Shown here piece by piece: positions 1 through 12,418 of a stretch of 64,000 bases of DNA. The notes beneath the pieces were generated by a model that was given only the letters and a program-made list of their open reading frames with translations, made no database searches and was not told the origin of the DNA. Position numbers and translations under genes: made by a program. Source of the DNA: Plasmodium brasilianum (taxonomy: Eukaryota; Apicomplexa; Aconoidasida; Haemosporida; Plasmodiidae). The stretch lies in NCBI RefSeq assembly GCF_023973825.1, contig NC_090124.1:271001-335000 (forward strand). The letters run 5' to 3'. Numbering within the stretch: position 1 is the stretch's first letter; the number at the start of each line of letters is the position of its first letter.

Positions 1-246
1 TAATTTTTTCTTTTCAGTGTTTAACCCAGGCGGTAAAAAATCATCAATGCATACTTTTACTTTGTATTTTTCTCCTATTTTCATCTCTTGTGATATATTA
101 AATGTTATCTTTAATTTTTCAAGAAGTAGTTTTTTTTGATTCTTCTTATTATTCATAATTATAATTTTCCGCATATCCTTCTCACTTATATCAGTGCAGG
201 TAAAAAATATTGTATTAATATTTTCTCTTCCATCCTGTAGTCTCAT
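1..246 (-). CDS. Unidentified protein, N-terminal 82 codons (partial)
   Basis: On the minus strand an ATG at 246-244 opens a frame that stays open for 82 codons to the window edge, so the gene continues to the left. The visible part starts MRLQDGREN, contains a Lys/Asn-rich segment (MNNKKNQKKLLLEKLK) and then an ordered-looking stretch with IGEKYKVKVCIDDFLPPG. Base composition is clearly less AT-rich than the flanking spacer, which supports real coding sequence. I see no splice donor before the edge. I do not recognise the family from this fragment. It lies downstream of U1-70K on the same strand, separated by about 1.8 kb. The start could be in an upstream exon; the ATG used here is the first in frame after a stop. 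Confidence 0.5.
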   Translation of the reverse strand, partial: MRLQDGRENINTIFFTCTDISEKDMRKIIIMNNKKNQKKLLLEKLKITFNISQEMKIGEKYKVKVCIDDFLPPGLNTEKKKL

Positions 247-2033
247 TTAATTGAAAAGTAAAAAATGGTAAATTCAAAAAATGGTTCGAAAGGGGGTTAC
301 AGGGCTAGTGGATAGATGTCCTTAAGAAAGGGGCAACATAACAAGTCTACGATGCCACCGCTACTAAAACTTGCGGACTCTTCCACCTCTCACTTCAGTA
401 ATTCGAAAAATGTATCCACTTTGGAATATTGCACATACATAAAAGCTTATACACATACGCACACAAGTATGGCGCTTTGTTATAAATGTATTAAATTAAA
501 AAAAAAATTATATCTCTACATGTATACATATGCGCAGGATGTACATGTGCTGGCTTTCCCGTTGAGACAAAATTTTTGAAAACTTGAACAGTCATAAAAA
601 AAATAAGCGTAATCGCAGCAGCGCCTATATTTTATAGCACTTTTCAGAGAAAGAAGAAACATAATGCCTACCTAAACTACAAACCTTTTTTTGCCTTCTT
701 TAAATTGTTATCATAATAAAAAATATATTCGATGTAAGGAATTCAAATATTATACTTATCTTTTTAAAAGGAACAACTATGGAGTTATGTTTTCAAATGT
801 CAAAACGGAAGTGCCGCTGTAAGGGGCCTTTGGGGAAATGAATGAGCAAAATTGCATAAAACCACATGCATATATGCAAATATGCTTATACGCACATATG
901 TCCATACGCACATATGTCCATACGCACATATGCACATTATGTACATATTAATATTGCGTACTTCCGGGTACACATCATCCTTTGCTATATAATGTTTTTC
1001 CTTCCAAAAGGGGTAGCTATAAAATTGCATTTAATTAAAAATAAAGGGCAAATAGGACACCGGAAAATGTACAAACTAATTATGTGTTCATGTGTGCATT
1101 TTTAAATGTTCGAGGGAGTAAGGAAAAAAAAAAAAATAAGACAAAACTAATATTATGTAAAAAAATTAATACATACATACATATATATATGTATATAAAG
1201 ACCATTAGGAGCCAAATAACGTGAAAATGAAATATTTGCAAAAATAAATGGGTTAAAATGGGCTTCAAACTGATAAAAAAAAAAAAAAAAAAAAAAAAAC
1301 GATGTTTTAAAAAATATTTGACTTTAGCACAAATTTACATTCGAGGTGGACATATACGGAGAAGAGATAGAGCGTAAGTTTGGTATATTCAAGAAATATT
1401 AAAAATTTATAAAATTATGCAAAATTACATAAAGTTTGGCTAAATGCAAATGTCAATGAAACCCTAGGGGCATATACATGTTCAAACGCGCAAATGAATT
1501 TCACTTATATATGTGTAGATTTTGTACTATTTACTGCATGCAAAAATACAAAATATTCAAAAAAACGAAAAAAGTTTATTGAGGCTTCCATTCAGGAGAT
1601 AAATATGTACATAGGCTTTTGAGTGAACCAGAAAAAAAGGGGGATTCAACGCATTGTTCTTACACATCAGAAAATTATCAAATTTAAAATGCATTTTTTT
1701 TTCTTTTTTTTTTTTATTCTGTATGCACTTCTTTTTTATACATTGTTGTAATTCACAGCATACATTATATATACTACTTTTCTATACGCTTTTGATAAAA
1801 CAGTGAGACATGCACAATTTAAGGCCCACCATGGTACACCCTCTATTTTCATTATTATATTTCATTCTTCCTTTTTTCGAAAAATGTTATATAATAATAT
1901 GGCAAACATTTTGCAATAATACGACGATGGTTTTATAACACAATATGTTAGATCATGCAGTTCCACCTCTTTTGACAAATCAACCACTTCCTTTTTTGAT
2001 CCTCCCCTTTACTCTAAAAAATTCCTGAACAGT
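247..2033. other. Intergenic spacer, low complexity
   Basis: No gene can be supported here. The stretch 300-440 is less AT-rich than the rest and could be 5' UTR of the left-edge gene. At about 893-940 a 16-bp unit (tccatacgcacatatg) repeats almost three times. A 25-A tract sits near 1276-1300 and T tracts near 1696-1716. The spacer lies between two minus-strand genes, so it should contain the U1-70K 3' region and the promoter of the left-edge gene. Confidence 0.7.
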
Positions 2034-3419
2034 TCATTCATAATCATCATTATACGCATAATTATTCTGCACGCCATTCATACCATAAGTATTATTTCCT
2101 CTTTCCATATATCCTTCATTTTCTTCATTATACTCAATACTGTTATATCTCTCTCCTGCATCATCAACATAGGCTTCATATTCCCTCCCCCGATTTCCTT
2201 CCTCATATTCCCTCCCCCGATTTCCTTCTTCATATTCTCTCCCTAGATCTCCCCCTTCCCAGTCTCTCCCCTGATCTCTTTCCCTATGTTTGTTCCTATC
2301 CCGATGTCCATCTTTATCTCTAACGCGATCTCTATCCCGATCTCTATCTCTATCCCGATCTCTATCTCTATCCCGATCTCTATCTCTATCCCGATCTCTA
2401 TCTCTATCCCGATCTCTATCTCTATCCCGATCTCTATCTCTATCCCGATCTCTATCTCTATCCCGATCTCTATCTCTATCCCGATCTCTGTGTCTATCCC
2501 TTTCCTTACTACTCCTGTCCCTCTTTCGATGCTTATGACGGTGCCTATCGCGTGAGTCGCTCCTCCTGCTCCTATGCCTGTGGTCTCTCTTCGAGCTTCT
2601 TCTGTCATCCTCCTTTCGATGTTTAGGATTTTTGAGTGCACTATTCACATTACTGTTGTTATCACCACCACCATCGTTATCACCATTACCACCATCATCG
2701 TCGTCGTTCCTCTCATTATATAAAGGTACATTTTTATACATATCTTCCCCTTTTTTTTTGTCATTTCTATATTTATCTTTATTAATTAATACACTCCAAT
2801 TAATATTATGAGAAACCTTTTTCCTATCATCTGATCCCCTTGCTGGTCCTTTACCACCACCTAATCTTCGGGGTATCCAATTTTTAACAGTCCTTGCTCT
2901 TTCTATGTCTACTAGTATTCTTCTGTTGTCTATTTTCTTCCCATCTGCTAATTTATAAGCATCATTTAAACTTTTTGTATGTTCAAATTCAATAAAAGCA
3001 TATCCTCTAGGCTTGAAATTTTTATCATATATTATTTTCACTTTCCTAATTTTCCCATAATTTTCAAATTCTTTTTTTAATTTCTTTTCATTTACTTCAT
3101 ATGATAATCTACCAATAAATAATGTTTTCTTTGGATCACTCGTTAAATCTTCATATTTAAATGGGTCATATTCTTTTCTCTTTTCCTTTAACAGTAATTC
3201 GTTATATGTAATTTTTTCTTTTTTTTTCCTTTCTCTTCTTTCTTTTGTATTTTCTAATTTTATTTTTGGTGGTGGTTCTTTATCTTCAAAATAGTTTAAA
3301 TAATTTGCAACTCCACTATATTCTTTTGGTTTTTTTTTTTTTACGGGCTTGTAAAAATTTAGCAGTGGTCTCGCTTGAAATAAGATCAGTATATGCGCGG
3401 GCATACCAATAGCCGACAT
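2034..3419 (-). CDS. SNRNP70: U1 small nuclear ribonucleoprotein 70 kDa (U1-70K)
   Basis: This single-exon gene encodes 461 residues. U1-70K binds stem-loop I of U1 snRNA and helps define 5' splice sites in the nucleus. Residues about 98-175 form an RRM: RNP2 is LFIGRL (100-105) and RNP1 is RGYAFIEF (138-145). The N-terminal region carries the family's Y-x-P-F-K-Y-E-D segment just before the RRM, and the RRM is followed by the characteristic WIPRRLGGGKG motif (181-191). The C-terminal half is an RS/RD-type tail: SR-rich residues, a long uninterrupted Arg-Asp dipeptide run encoded by an 18-bp DNA repeat (about 2330-2490), then a Gly/Glu/Tyr-rich end with a GNRGREYEE repeat. Length is close to human U1-70K (437). 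The start ATG at 3419 is followed by about ten extra hydrophobic residues before the expected N-terminus; an ATG at codon 6 is an alternative. Confidence 0.95.
   Translation of the reverse strand: MSAIGMPAHILILFQARPLLNFYKPVKKKKPKEYSGVANYLNYFEDKEPPPKIKLENTKERRERKKKEKITYNELLLKEKRKEYDPFKYEDLTSDPKKTLFIGRLSYEVNEKKLKKEFENYGKIRKVKIIYDKNFKPRGYAFIEFEHTKSLNDAYKLADGKKIDNRRILVDIERARTVKNWIPRRLGGGKGPARGSDDRKKVSHNINWSVLINKDKYRNDKKKGEDMYKNVPLYNERNDDDDGGNGDNDGGGDNNSNVNSALKNPKHRKEDDRRSSKRDHRHRSRRSDSRDRHRHKHRKRDRSSKERDRHRDRDRDRDRDRDRDRDRDRDRDRDRDRDRDRDRDRDRDRDRDRDRDRDRDRDRDRVRDKDGHRDRNKHRERDQGRDWEGGDLGREYEEGNRGREYEEGNRGREYEAYVDDAGERYNSIEYNEENEGYMERGNNTYGMNGVQNNYAYNDDYE
2330..2492 (-). repeat. 18-bp tandem repeat encoding Arg-Asp dipeptides
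   Basis: On the plus strand the unit tctatctctatcccgatc is repeated about nine times almost without change. Read on the minus strand it encodes DRDRDR and builds the RD tail of U1-70K. The copies are nearly identical at DNA level, which points to recent expansion. Confidence 0.9.
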
Positions 3420-3492
3420 TGTTTAAATGGTTTATTTGAAATCTCCGCGGGCTGAAAGTATGCTAATATATGTACATACATGCATATAAACA

Positions 3493-3655
3493 CATATACA
3501 CACATATACATATATACACATATACATATATACACATATACATATATACACATATACATATATACACATATACATATATACACATATACATATATACACA
3601 TATAAACACATATACATATATACACATATACATATATACACATATACATATACCC
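3493..3655. repeat. 16-bp minisatellite, CA/TA-rich
   Basis: About ten copies of acacatatacatatat with a few variant copies (ataaacacatat, atacccacatat) lie just upstream of the U1-70K start. All frames remain open on both strands because the unit lacks stop codons. Confidence 0.85.
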
Positions 3656-4119
3656 ACATATACATATATACATACATATAACTGCAGCAGGCTTCTACCA
3701 GTAAAATATCCTCTTTCCGATCTTATCCTGAAAAGGCGCTTCTTTCTAGGTACGCACTTACGAATATGAACGTATGTTATATGCTCCAATACGTGTATGT
3801 ATTTTATTTAAACGCACGTGCAGCTCCTACTACTGCTACGTGTTACAAAAAAATGCATCTTTCGCTAGCCCATTATCTTCCCCTCTCTCAGTACCTATTT
3901 CTAATTATAACTATCCTACATAAATTCAGCCTAACAAAACTTATTAAAACTATTTGTTTAATTCATGTGATTTTTTTTTTTTTTTTTTTTTTTTTTTCTA
4001 TCCTTAAATTGTTCAAAAGAGAATATTCAAAAATGGTAAATTTTTTTTTATTTTTTGATATTTTTCATTTATCACTTTTGAAGCTACAGGTGGCTTCCTT
4101 TTCTTGATACATACATATA

Positions 4120-4260
4120 TGTATGTATGTATGTCAATGTATATGTATGTATGTCAATGTATATGTATGTATGTCAATGTATATGTATGTATGTCAATGA
4201 ATATATATGTATGTCAATGAATATATATGTATGGCAATGTATATATATGTATGTAAATGT
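4120..4260. repeat. 18-bp minisatellite (atgtatgtcaatgtatat)
   Basis: About seven copies of an 18-bp unit with point variation (caatgaatat, ggcaatgtat) occur in the U1-70K/SKP1 spacer. Confidence 0.8.
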
Positions 4261-4985
4261 ATACGCATGTATATTTATATGTAAATATATGTATATGTTT
4301 ATATATGTATATATATAATGTATATGTATATTCTGCTTAATTTCGGCACGACATTACGCCCCATAAAAATACGTACATATGTACATTTATTTATTTATTT
4401 TTTTATTCGTTTATTTTATTTTATTTTATTTTATATTTTTTGTTATTTATTTATTTAATTTTTTTTTTTCATTTTCTTTCCATGTAACTATATATATGCG
4501 ATTAAGTATGCATACAAATGGATCGACTATTGTAAGCATTCCTTTTCTTAGTGCCTTCCCACTTAAAAACGTTCACTACTCAATTAAAAATTTGGCTAAA
4601 CGTTTATATACGCATATATGTACGCACAAAATATATATACATATATGCATAAGTATACATATAATATAGTCGCCTTTTCGAATTTTTCAAAGGGATAAGC
4701 AGTATGTTTTGCTCTTTTGAATGTTATTTGCTGGTTTATTGCAAAATTTGATCGCGCTTAACATTTGAGTTATTCTTCTTCGGAAAAAATAAAAACAAAT
4801 TTTATTTACCGTAAAAAAGGGAAAACACTGTGCTGGAAATTAATTATACTTGTATATTACGCATATGACTATTTTTTTGCCTTTTTGGGGGGTTATCAGA
4901 AAATAAGCCTAAACAGTATATATGTATATATATATATGCCCACCACATGACAAAATAAGCGCATTCAAGAACTTTTCTTCATAAA

Positions 4986-6445
4986 ATGAAAAATGAAAAA
5001 ATTAAACTAGTAAGCTTCGAGGGGGACGAGTTTATAGTTGACAAGTATACTGCTTCCATGTCCACGGTCATCCTAAATATCCTCGAAGGTTTTATTTGAG
5101 CTATACGTCCATACATATATATATATATATATATATGTGCGTATATTTATATCTATCTATCCATACGTACATAATCAACTCATGTACATACGTACGTAAG
5201 ATGATGATGTCCATGCATGAGGCACACGTACAAACATGCATGCTAACAAACAAATACCCAGATATATGCAGATATGCAAATATATAAATATGTAAATACC
5301 CATAATGTATATAAACAAATAAGCAAACGCACATATATACACATATGACCTTCCCCTTGCAGTGATGACAACAGAAGAAGATACAATACCCCTTCCTAAT
5401 ATCAAAACTCAAATTTTAAAAAAGATTATTGAATACATGGAATATCACATACATAACCCTGCAGATGAAATACCTAAGCCTTTAATTACATCCAATCTGC
5501 AAGATGTAACAAAAAATTAAAATACAGAACACAGTTTAATAAATTTTTTAGTTAATACATTTTTCATATGTACCAATAAATGTCGTATTTAATATATATA
5601 ATCATTGCCATAAATTTTGCCATAAATTTTGCCATAAAATTTGCCATAAAATTTGCCATAAATTTTGCCATAAAATTTGCCATAAAATTTGCCATAAATT
5701 TTACCATAAATTTTACCATAAATAATATATTTTTCTTTTAATCTTTTTAAATAAAAAAAAAAAAAAAAACAAAAAAAACAGGTGGTATCAAGCTGGGACT
5801 ATGATTTTGTTAATACGGATAAGGAGACACTATATGAGCTTATTGAGGTAGGGAATATGGCAAATGAATAACTTGTACTATATCACAAATATGTTCCTTG
5901 CTTAAAGATATATACATATATATAGTAAAAAAAATAATTGTAGTAATTGTTGTAATGACTGTAATAATAGTAATGATGGTACTAATATTTTCCCGTTATT
6001 AGGCCTCTAATTATTTAGATATAAAACCGCTTTTAGATTTAACTTGCGGTAAAATTGCTTCCATGATGAAAGACAAAACGACTGAAGAGATTCGAGCCGA
6101 GTTTGACATTGTTAACGACTTTACAAGGGAAGAAGAAAAACAGGTATTCATCATAATAAGCACAAAAGGAGGGGAGGGGAAGGAAACAATGAGGAAAAAA
6201 AAAAAAAAAAATGCTATAGATCGAAATGGTTACAGAAATTACAGTTCTTTTTTTGTGTTATAAATTTTGCTTTTATGCATTTTTGTTTTTATATATTTTT
6301 CTATTTTTCTATTTTCCCATTTTCCCATTTTCCCATTTTCTCATTTTCCCATTTTCCCATTTTCTCATTTTCCCATTTTCCCATTTTCTCATTTTCCCAT
6401 TTTTTTAAGATAAGAGAAGAGAACAGATGGTGCGGGGATATTTAA
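4986..6445 (+). CDS. SKP1: SKP1, SCF ubiquitin ligase adaptor
   Basis: Five exons: 4986-5088, 5363-5505, 5782-5847, 6003-6143 and 6410-6445. All introns have GT/AG ends and phases agree, giving 162 residues, the usual SKP1 length. SKP1 links cullin-1 to F-box proteins in SCF E3 ligases. The N-terminus ([17 protein letters not shown]) is the start of the BTB/POZ fold. Exon 3 encodes [10 protein letters not shown], and exon 4 encodes [19 protein letters not shown] and [17 protein letters not shown], the SKP1 dimerisation and F-box-binding helices. Exon 5 supplies the end [10 protein letters not shown], matching the family's conserved RxENxWC terminus. Intron 2 contains a 13-14 bp tandem repeat and intron 4 a C/T-rich repeat. 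Family assignment is firm. Confidence 0.95.
5608..5722. repeat. 13-14 bp tandem repeat in SKP1 intron 2
   Basis: About eight copies of attttgccataaa with alternating a/t length variants lie inside the intron between exons 2 and 3; the last copies change gcc to acc. Confidence 0.85.
6305..6403. repeat. C/T-rich repeat in SKP1 intron 4
   Basis: A tandem array of cattttc and cattttcc units forms a pyrimidine-rich stretch that runs to the acceptor of the last exon and probably serves as an extended polypyrimidine tract. Confidence 0.8.
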
Positions 6446-8544
6446 CTCGGGAACGACCCGTAGATAAGCATATATGTGTTACAGGAAGGAGAAAAAAAAG
6501 GTCATATTTGTGTGGGAGCCTTTTATAGTATCCTTTTTTATTTTATTATTTTCGATTTTACTATTTTTTTTTTATTATTATTTATTTTACTATTATTTAT
6601 TTTACTATTTTTTATTTTACTATTTTTTTATTTTATTCTTTATTTCATTCTTTTTTATATTTTATGTTTCATTTTGTTTTATCTTTATTTTTTTTATGTC
6701 CATAGTATAGCTAACCAAATGGCTAACTGTGCAGTTTACTCCTTTTATTTTTATTGAGCAGGATTTTTCTTTCCCTTATTTAAGGAGGGACATGGGGGAG
6801 TATTATCAAATGTATCATTTGGCATTAACCGTTTACTGTTAATCCTTAACCATATATTGTTATCGTTAGAGTTACCTTTACTGCTGCCGATGCGGTTGTG
6901 CCAAATGTATAATTATTCTTGTTTCTTTTCCTTTTTATTTTTAAAAAACAAAACTAACACGTACAATTTTCCAAAATTTACTTGCAAAGATTAATAACGT
7001 CTCATCGTACATTATTACATATGATAAGGACATTTGAATGTAAAAATAATTGATGCTTTTTTTTTCTTTTTTTTTCTTTTTTTATATTATTTTATTTTTT
7101 TTTCTGGCTTGTTAATTATGTATTTATCCACTTAATAATTTAGTGAAATATTTTGCAGCTAAAAATGGCGATTCAAAAAAATTAAAAAAAAAAAAAAAAA
7201 AGGATTGAAGTCTTTTTGTGTATATATTATATATACTTCTCAACAGATTGATTTGTATGAATAGTATATAAAACAAAGAAGGTATGAATAAACGTGTGCA
7301 CACGATTACCTTTAATTCGCGCAAACATTTTCATGCAAGTCGATTGTCGACTATGCTCTTGACTATGTTCACTTCGTTTTACATAAAAATAGATTTGGAT
7401 TTCTTATAACTCCAAAAAATTTTATCTTTTATGCGTATAATACATTATGCACTTTTAATGTGTTCGTGTGTTGTTCCTTAATCGTTTAATTTTTTTTTTT
7501 TTTCGTACGTATTTAGAATAGGTGAGCAATACACGAAGTGCAACGAAATTACAAAATTGAAAAATAAATTAAATATATTTACAGTTATTTTAAAGATATA
7601 CATACATGCATACACATATAAATGTATATATATATATATATACATATACATACACGTATGTATGTACATATACATATATTTGCTTATATGTATCTTTTAA
7701 AAGGTTTATTTTGTTCTTGTACATACGTAGTTATATATATTTGCACACGTGTACATTTATTTGCGCTTAAATTTATACAAGCTTGTACGTATATATGCGT
7801 GTATATTTATAGATATATGTATATATACATATATATGCATACTTACGTTTACATATGTACATGTATATATTTATGTATGTATATTTTGGTAAGGAAAAAA
7901 AAAAGGGGGAAATTAAAAAAATAAAATGTAAAGTGTATAAAATGTAAAAAGGCTAAAATCTATGCACGCTTCATGCATATATTTACGTATGTGTGCTTTC
8001 TACCCCCGCACATTTATATATGTTAAAGCATGCGTATGAAATACGGGAAAACTTTAAAATGTAAGTGTTATCATAAAATGCGACTATTATATGTATATTA
8101 TTGAATGATGGAATGTAACAGTTAATTTTGTTCGGCATGTATAAATATATTTTTTCTATACCCTTATATACACACACATAGCATAATATGCATGTACGTA
8201 CGTATGTAGATATGTCGATGGGAACGCAGTTAACATGTTGGTGTACACGCATACTTTTTTAGTTTAAACACTTCAAATGGAATATATTACATCTCTTGTT
8301 ATAATAAATAACTCTTTGGAAAACATGTATTCGAGAAAATGGACTACTTCACATCTATCTATATCTATATCTATCTACCTATATATATATATATACATAT
8401 ATACATAGGTATATGTATGCGTGTAAATGATACATTACTCCATCCCTCCACTCAGCAGTATAGGCTCGTATTTTGCACTTGGCAAGGTGTTTCCTTATAT
8501 AACTGAGAATCACATATGCACGCATGTATATGTACATACATACG

Positions 8545-8671
8545 TACATACATACATACATACATACATACATACATACATACATACATACATACATACA
8601 TACATACATACATACATACATACATACATACATACATACATACATACATACATACATACATACATACATAC
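8545..8671. repeat. (CATA)n tetranucleotide microsatellite
   Basis: About 31 perfect copies of cata are followed by a short TA run. It is likely to be length-variable between isolates. Confidence 0.95.
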
Positions 8672-8934
8672 TATATATATATATAAATCCATGTGCGATA
8701 AACGATATAGTACTTCATTCCTTAAAAAACAAAAAAAAACACTCATACCGTCTCAAAATATAAAAGCACCACTTTATAAACATAAAAGCACACATTACAC
8801 CATATTTATGTAAACTAAAATGCATATATTAAAACAACTCCACAAAAAATGAACACATACATAAAAAAACTATATGACACAATTTATAACTCTACTACAA
8901 AACCTTAAAAAAAAAAAAAAAAAAAAAAAAAAAT

Positions 8935-9070
8935 TAAGCATTAAACATTAAACAGTTAACATTAAACGGTTAACATTAAACGGTTAACATTAAACGGCTA
9001 ATATTAAACAGTTAATATTAAACAGTTAACATTAAACAGTTAACATTAAACAGTTAACATTAAACACTAT
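8935..9070. repeat. 14-bp tandem repeat (cagttaacattaaa)
   Basis: About nine copies with substitutions (acggttaac, acggctaat) decay into aacactaaac variants up to about 9120. It lies downstream of the Asn-rich gene. Confidence 0.85.
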
Positions 9071-9275
9071 ACAGTAAACAGAAAACACTAAACAGTGTAC
9101 ATTAAATAATAAACACTAAAACTAACATTCCTAATAATCAACTAACAAAAACTCTTAAACCATGAACCCTTATACCTAACCAGAAAACTATTAACCTTAA
9201 CTCTCAACCCTAACCCCGCTTCTTATAACCCTAAACTTTAAAAAAAAAAAAAATTCAACCCAACCTTATCCCGGT

Positions 9276-12041
9276 TCACTTACTCTGCTCGTTCATATTT
9301 CTCATTTCCCTCATTCGTGCCTTCCTTGTGTCTAGAGAGTTAATACCCTTGCTGTTCATGTTAAAATTACTACTATTGCCATAGTTAGAAGATTTATTAA
9401 ATGGTTCATGTGCTATTCCTCCATTTGTATTTGAGTTTACTAAATTAGTTTTAAATACTTTATTGTTTTTTTCCTCATTCCTATTGTTCATATTATTGCT
9501 GTTTTTGTATATATTGTTAATTTTAAGATCATCATTATTTTTATTAAAGACGTTTTTATTATTTCCCGATATATGGGGCGCTACCTGAAAATTCATATTC
9601 ATCATTTTGTTATTATTATTTCCATAATTATTTTTCATATTGTTCATGTTATTATGGTTCGCGCTATTATTATACATTCTCACGATCTTATTGTTCAGGC
9701 TATTATTATTATTGTTAATATTACTATTATTATTATTACTATTATTATTATTATTATTATTACTATTAGTACTATTATTATTATTCATGTTATTCATACC
9801 ATTCAAGTGATTAATGTTACTAACACTGTTCATACCACTCATATTGCTGCTCTTTTCATCGATCATATTATTCCTATTATTTGTGTTTGTATTCCTCCAG
9901 TTACTCTCTGTGTCGATATCTTTTTTTTTAAAATTTCTTTCTTCCTTTTTATCATTTCTTCTTATGTAATTCATATTATTTCCTTGTATTCCAGGCAGGT
10001 TATTCATCATCTTTACATTTCCCATGTCTTCTGTATTATAATTATTATTATTACTATTATTATTACTATTATTATTATTATTATTACTATTATTATTATT
10101 ACTGTTGTTATTGCTACTACTGTTGTTATTGCTACTACTATTGTTATTGCTACTACTATTGTTATTGCTACTATTATTGTTATTGTTGTGCGCAAAATTT
10201 TTCGCGTTCCTGTTATAATTGTTCGCCTTGAACACGACATTGTTATTGCTATTGTTATTGTTACTGTTATTAACACTGTTGTTGATATTTGTATTACTGT
10301 TGTTGTTATTACTACTGTTCATATCATTAATTTTACCTTGATTCATATAGTGCTGACCCCCCATCGGTGAGTACCTATTATTTCCTTGATCGTTTCGCTC
10401 GTATACTCCATCTTGTTGCATATTGTTCATATTGTTCATCATGGTGTTCCTCTGCTGGTGTAGATTTACCTGCATGTTCATATTTTGACCCATCTGTTGA
10501 CCCATTTGTTGACCCATTTGTTGACCCATTTGTTGACCCATTTGTTGACTCATTTGTTGACCCATTTTTTGACCCATTTTTTGACCCATTTTTTGACCCA
10601 TCTTCATAAACTTCTTCTGCATAGATCCTTTACTTTCAATATTTTCAAAAAAGGAATTTTCCTCGTAAATGCCAGTGGGTGGTTGAGGTGGTGGGTTTTG
10701 CATTCCTCTTTTTAAAAAACATCTAAAACCTATCATATGTTTTCCTTTAAACCCAGGAAGTAGAAAACCATTCATTATTTCATTGTCATTAATATTATTG
10801 TCATTGTTATTACTATTATTACTATTACTATTATTATTCATTATATTATTATTATTATTATCATTCATTAAATTATTATTTATTCCACTGAACTCATTTG
10901 ATCGTTCATACCACTTCTTCGAGTTGTTATCATTTCTTTTTAGTCCATCAAACAAATTCATTCCAAATTTCTTTTTATCATTTAACCCGTTACCTTTCAT
11001 TCGTTCTATACCTCCAATATTATTATTAAGATGCAAATGATGATTACTATTATTATTATTAATACTATTGTTCATAAAATTGTCTTCACCTTTCTTTAAA
11101 TCTTTCCCCTGCTTTTTTTTCTTATCCTTATCTTTGGTTAATTCTGATTTTATTTTCTCAGTAGATTCTAATAAATCAGGAAACGATTCATCATCAATTT
11201 TTTTCTCTTTCTCTTCTCCTTGTTCGTCATTGTTCTTTTCATCTTTCTTTTTCCATGCGGGTCCTGACTGCTTTGCGTTAAGTCCTATGTTGGCCGCTCT
11301 TCCTCGAACACTCACACTTATGCCTACATTACGTCCACAAAGGCAGAAGGAAATTAAAAAAATAAAAATAAAATAAAACAGTAAAAATGATACAATCGAA
11401 TTTACGGAGCGTCGTGTGGTAAAAAGAAAAAGCAAAACATACGCACACACAAATATATATATATATATATATATATGTATAAACATATACGTTCACATAC
11501 ACATATAGATAAACACACACCCACATACGTACATACGACGGGGAAAATATCAACGTAAAATTCGACAAAACAAAAAAAACAGCATCCCTCCAAATAAAGA
11601 CATAAAAAGCACTAGAGCTAATTTATTACCCTTCTTCAAGGAGTTTCCTATCAACAAATGCTTTCCTAACGACACACTGTTTACAAGCGATATATCATTC
11701 TCTTCTGAATTTTCTAAAGTTTTCTTTGAAATATCATCCTCTTTTTTTACATTCTCTTCTTTATTTGTTTCCCCTTCAGAAAAAAAAAAAAAAAAAAAGC
11801 GTCGTTACGTTATGAATGTACACACATATACACATATACGTATAAACGCGTATACACATATACAACATACTAGCACACCCGCAGCACTAGGCAGCGGTAT
11901 ATAACCTTTAGTTACAGCGATAAAAATGCACATGTACGTAAAACAAAAAAAAAAAAATTAAGTCGATAACACATTTTTTAATTTTTTCTTTTATGGCTTA
12001 CTTTTTTTGTTATTCTCATTATTTATTTCCTTATCTTCCAT
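9276..12041 (-). CDS. Asn-rich low-complexity protein, function unknown
   Basis: Three exons on the minus strand: 12041-12002, 11773-11630 and 11323-9276, with GT/AG ends and matching phases (1 and 1), giving 743 residues. The N-terminus is short and charged (MEDKEINNENNKK, then ETNKEENVKKEDD). The only ordered-looking, probably conserved segment spans the exon 2/3 junction: SLGKHLLIGNSLKKG followed by ISVSVRGRAANIG and SGPAWKKKDEK, with SFPDLLES further on. The rest is poly-Asn/Ser with an MGQQ tetrapeptide repeat (DNA 10491-10605). The short end MREMRNMNEQSK follows. No transmembrane segment or catalytic motif is visible. A nucleic-acid or ribosome-associated role would suit RGR and PAWKK motifs, but this is only inference. 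It may be prion-like or intrinsically disordered. Confidence 0.8.
10491..10605 (-). repeat. 12-bp coding repeat encoding M-G-Q-Q/K
   Basis: About ten copies of a 12-bp unit (ttgacccatttg or ttgacccatttt on the plus strand) encode MGQQ or MGQK tetrapeptides inside the Asn-rich protein. Confidence 0.9.
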
Positions 12042-12418
12042 GTTTTAACAAAATTTCATTTACAATTTCATAATTTTAATTTTTTTTTTTCCCCTATTTT
12101 TCCAATTTTACGTATATACCTATTTTTCCTTATTTTAAAATATATATATCACAAAAGTACACGTTGAACGATAAATAATTACTAAAAATAGGTATACTTG
12201 TACATGTAATGGAACTGAATAATAGGATAAAAAATAAATTATTGTTGTAAAAATAAGCAGGTGGGGTAGGGGTAATAATATCTTATAAGCAAAATATATG
12301 GTTGAATATATAAGAGATTGAAGAAAAAGAATAAAGAGATATATGTACCAACAAAGTGAACAAATGAATGCATGAGTAAATGAATAAATGAATGTACATA
12401 TATATAAATGAATAAAAA

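Larger units (their letters stand above)
3420..4985. other. Divergent spacer between U1-70K and SKP1
   Basis: The spacer should hold both promoters. It contains a 16-bp minisatellite (unit acacatatacatatat) at about 3493-3655, a T tract of about 27 at 3970-3997, an 18-bp minisatellite (unit atgtatgtcaatgtatat) at about 4120-4255, and TTTTA-type repeats near 4382-4470. Open frames seen across the repeats are products of the repeat periodicity. I see no additional gene. Confidence 0.7.
6446..9275. other. Convergent spacer between SKP1 and the Asn-rich gene
   Basis: No gene is supported. The spacer holds T-rich low complexity (6540-6690, 7058-7100), an A tract near 7183-7200, TA/CATA dinucleotide and tetranucleotide arrays (7580-7680, 8360-8410, 8545-8671), an A tract at about 8907-8932, a 14-bp repeat (8935-9070) and two telomere-like heptamers near 9207 and 9230. 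Both flanking genes end here. Confidence 0.7.

Noticed and set aside
8379..8813. Frames of YVCM or YIHT repeats
   Set aside because: Translations of the (CATA)n microsatellite.
9573..10370. 265-codon plus-strand frame rich in Ile/Thr/Val
   Set aside because: Antisense of the Asn/Ser repeats of the minus-strand gene.
9276..11486. Start of the Asn-rich protein at MFIHIYIYI (11486)
   Set aside because: That segment is a TA-repeat intron; a spliced start with matching phases and charged N-terminus exists at 12041.
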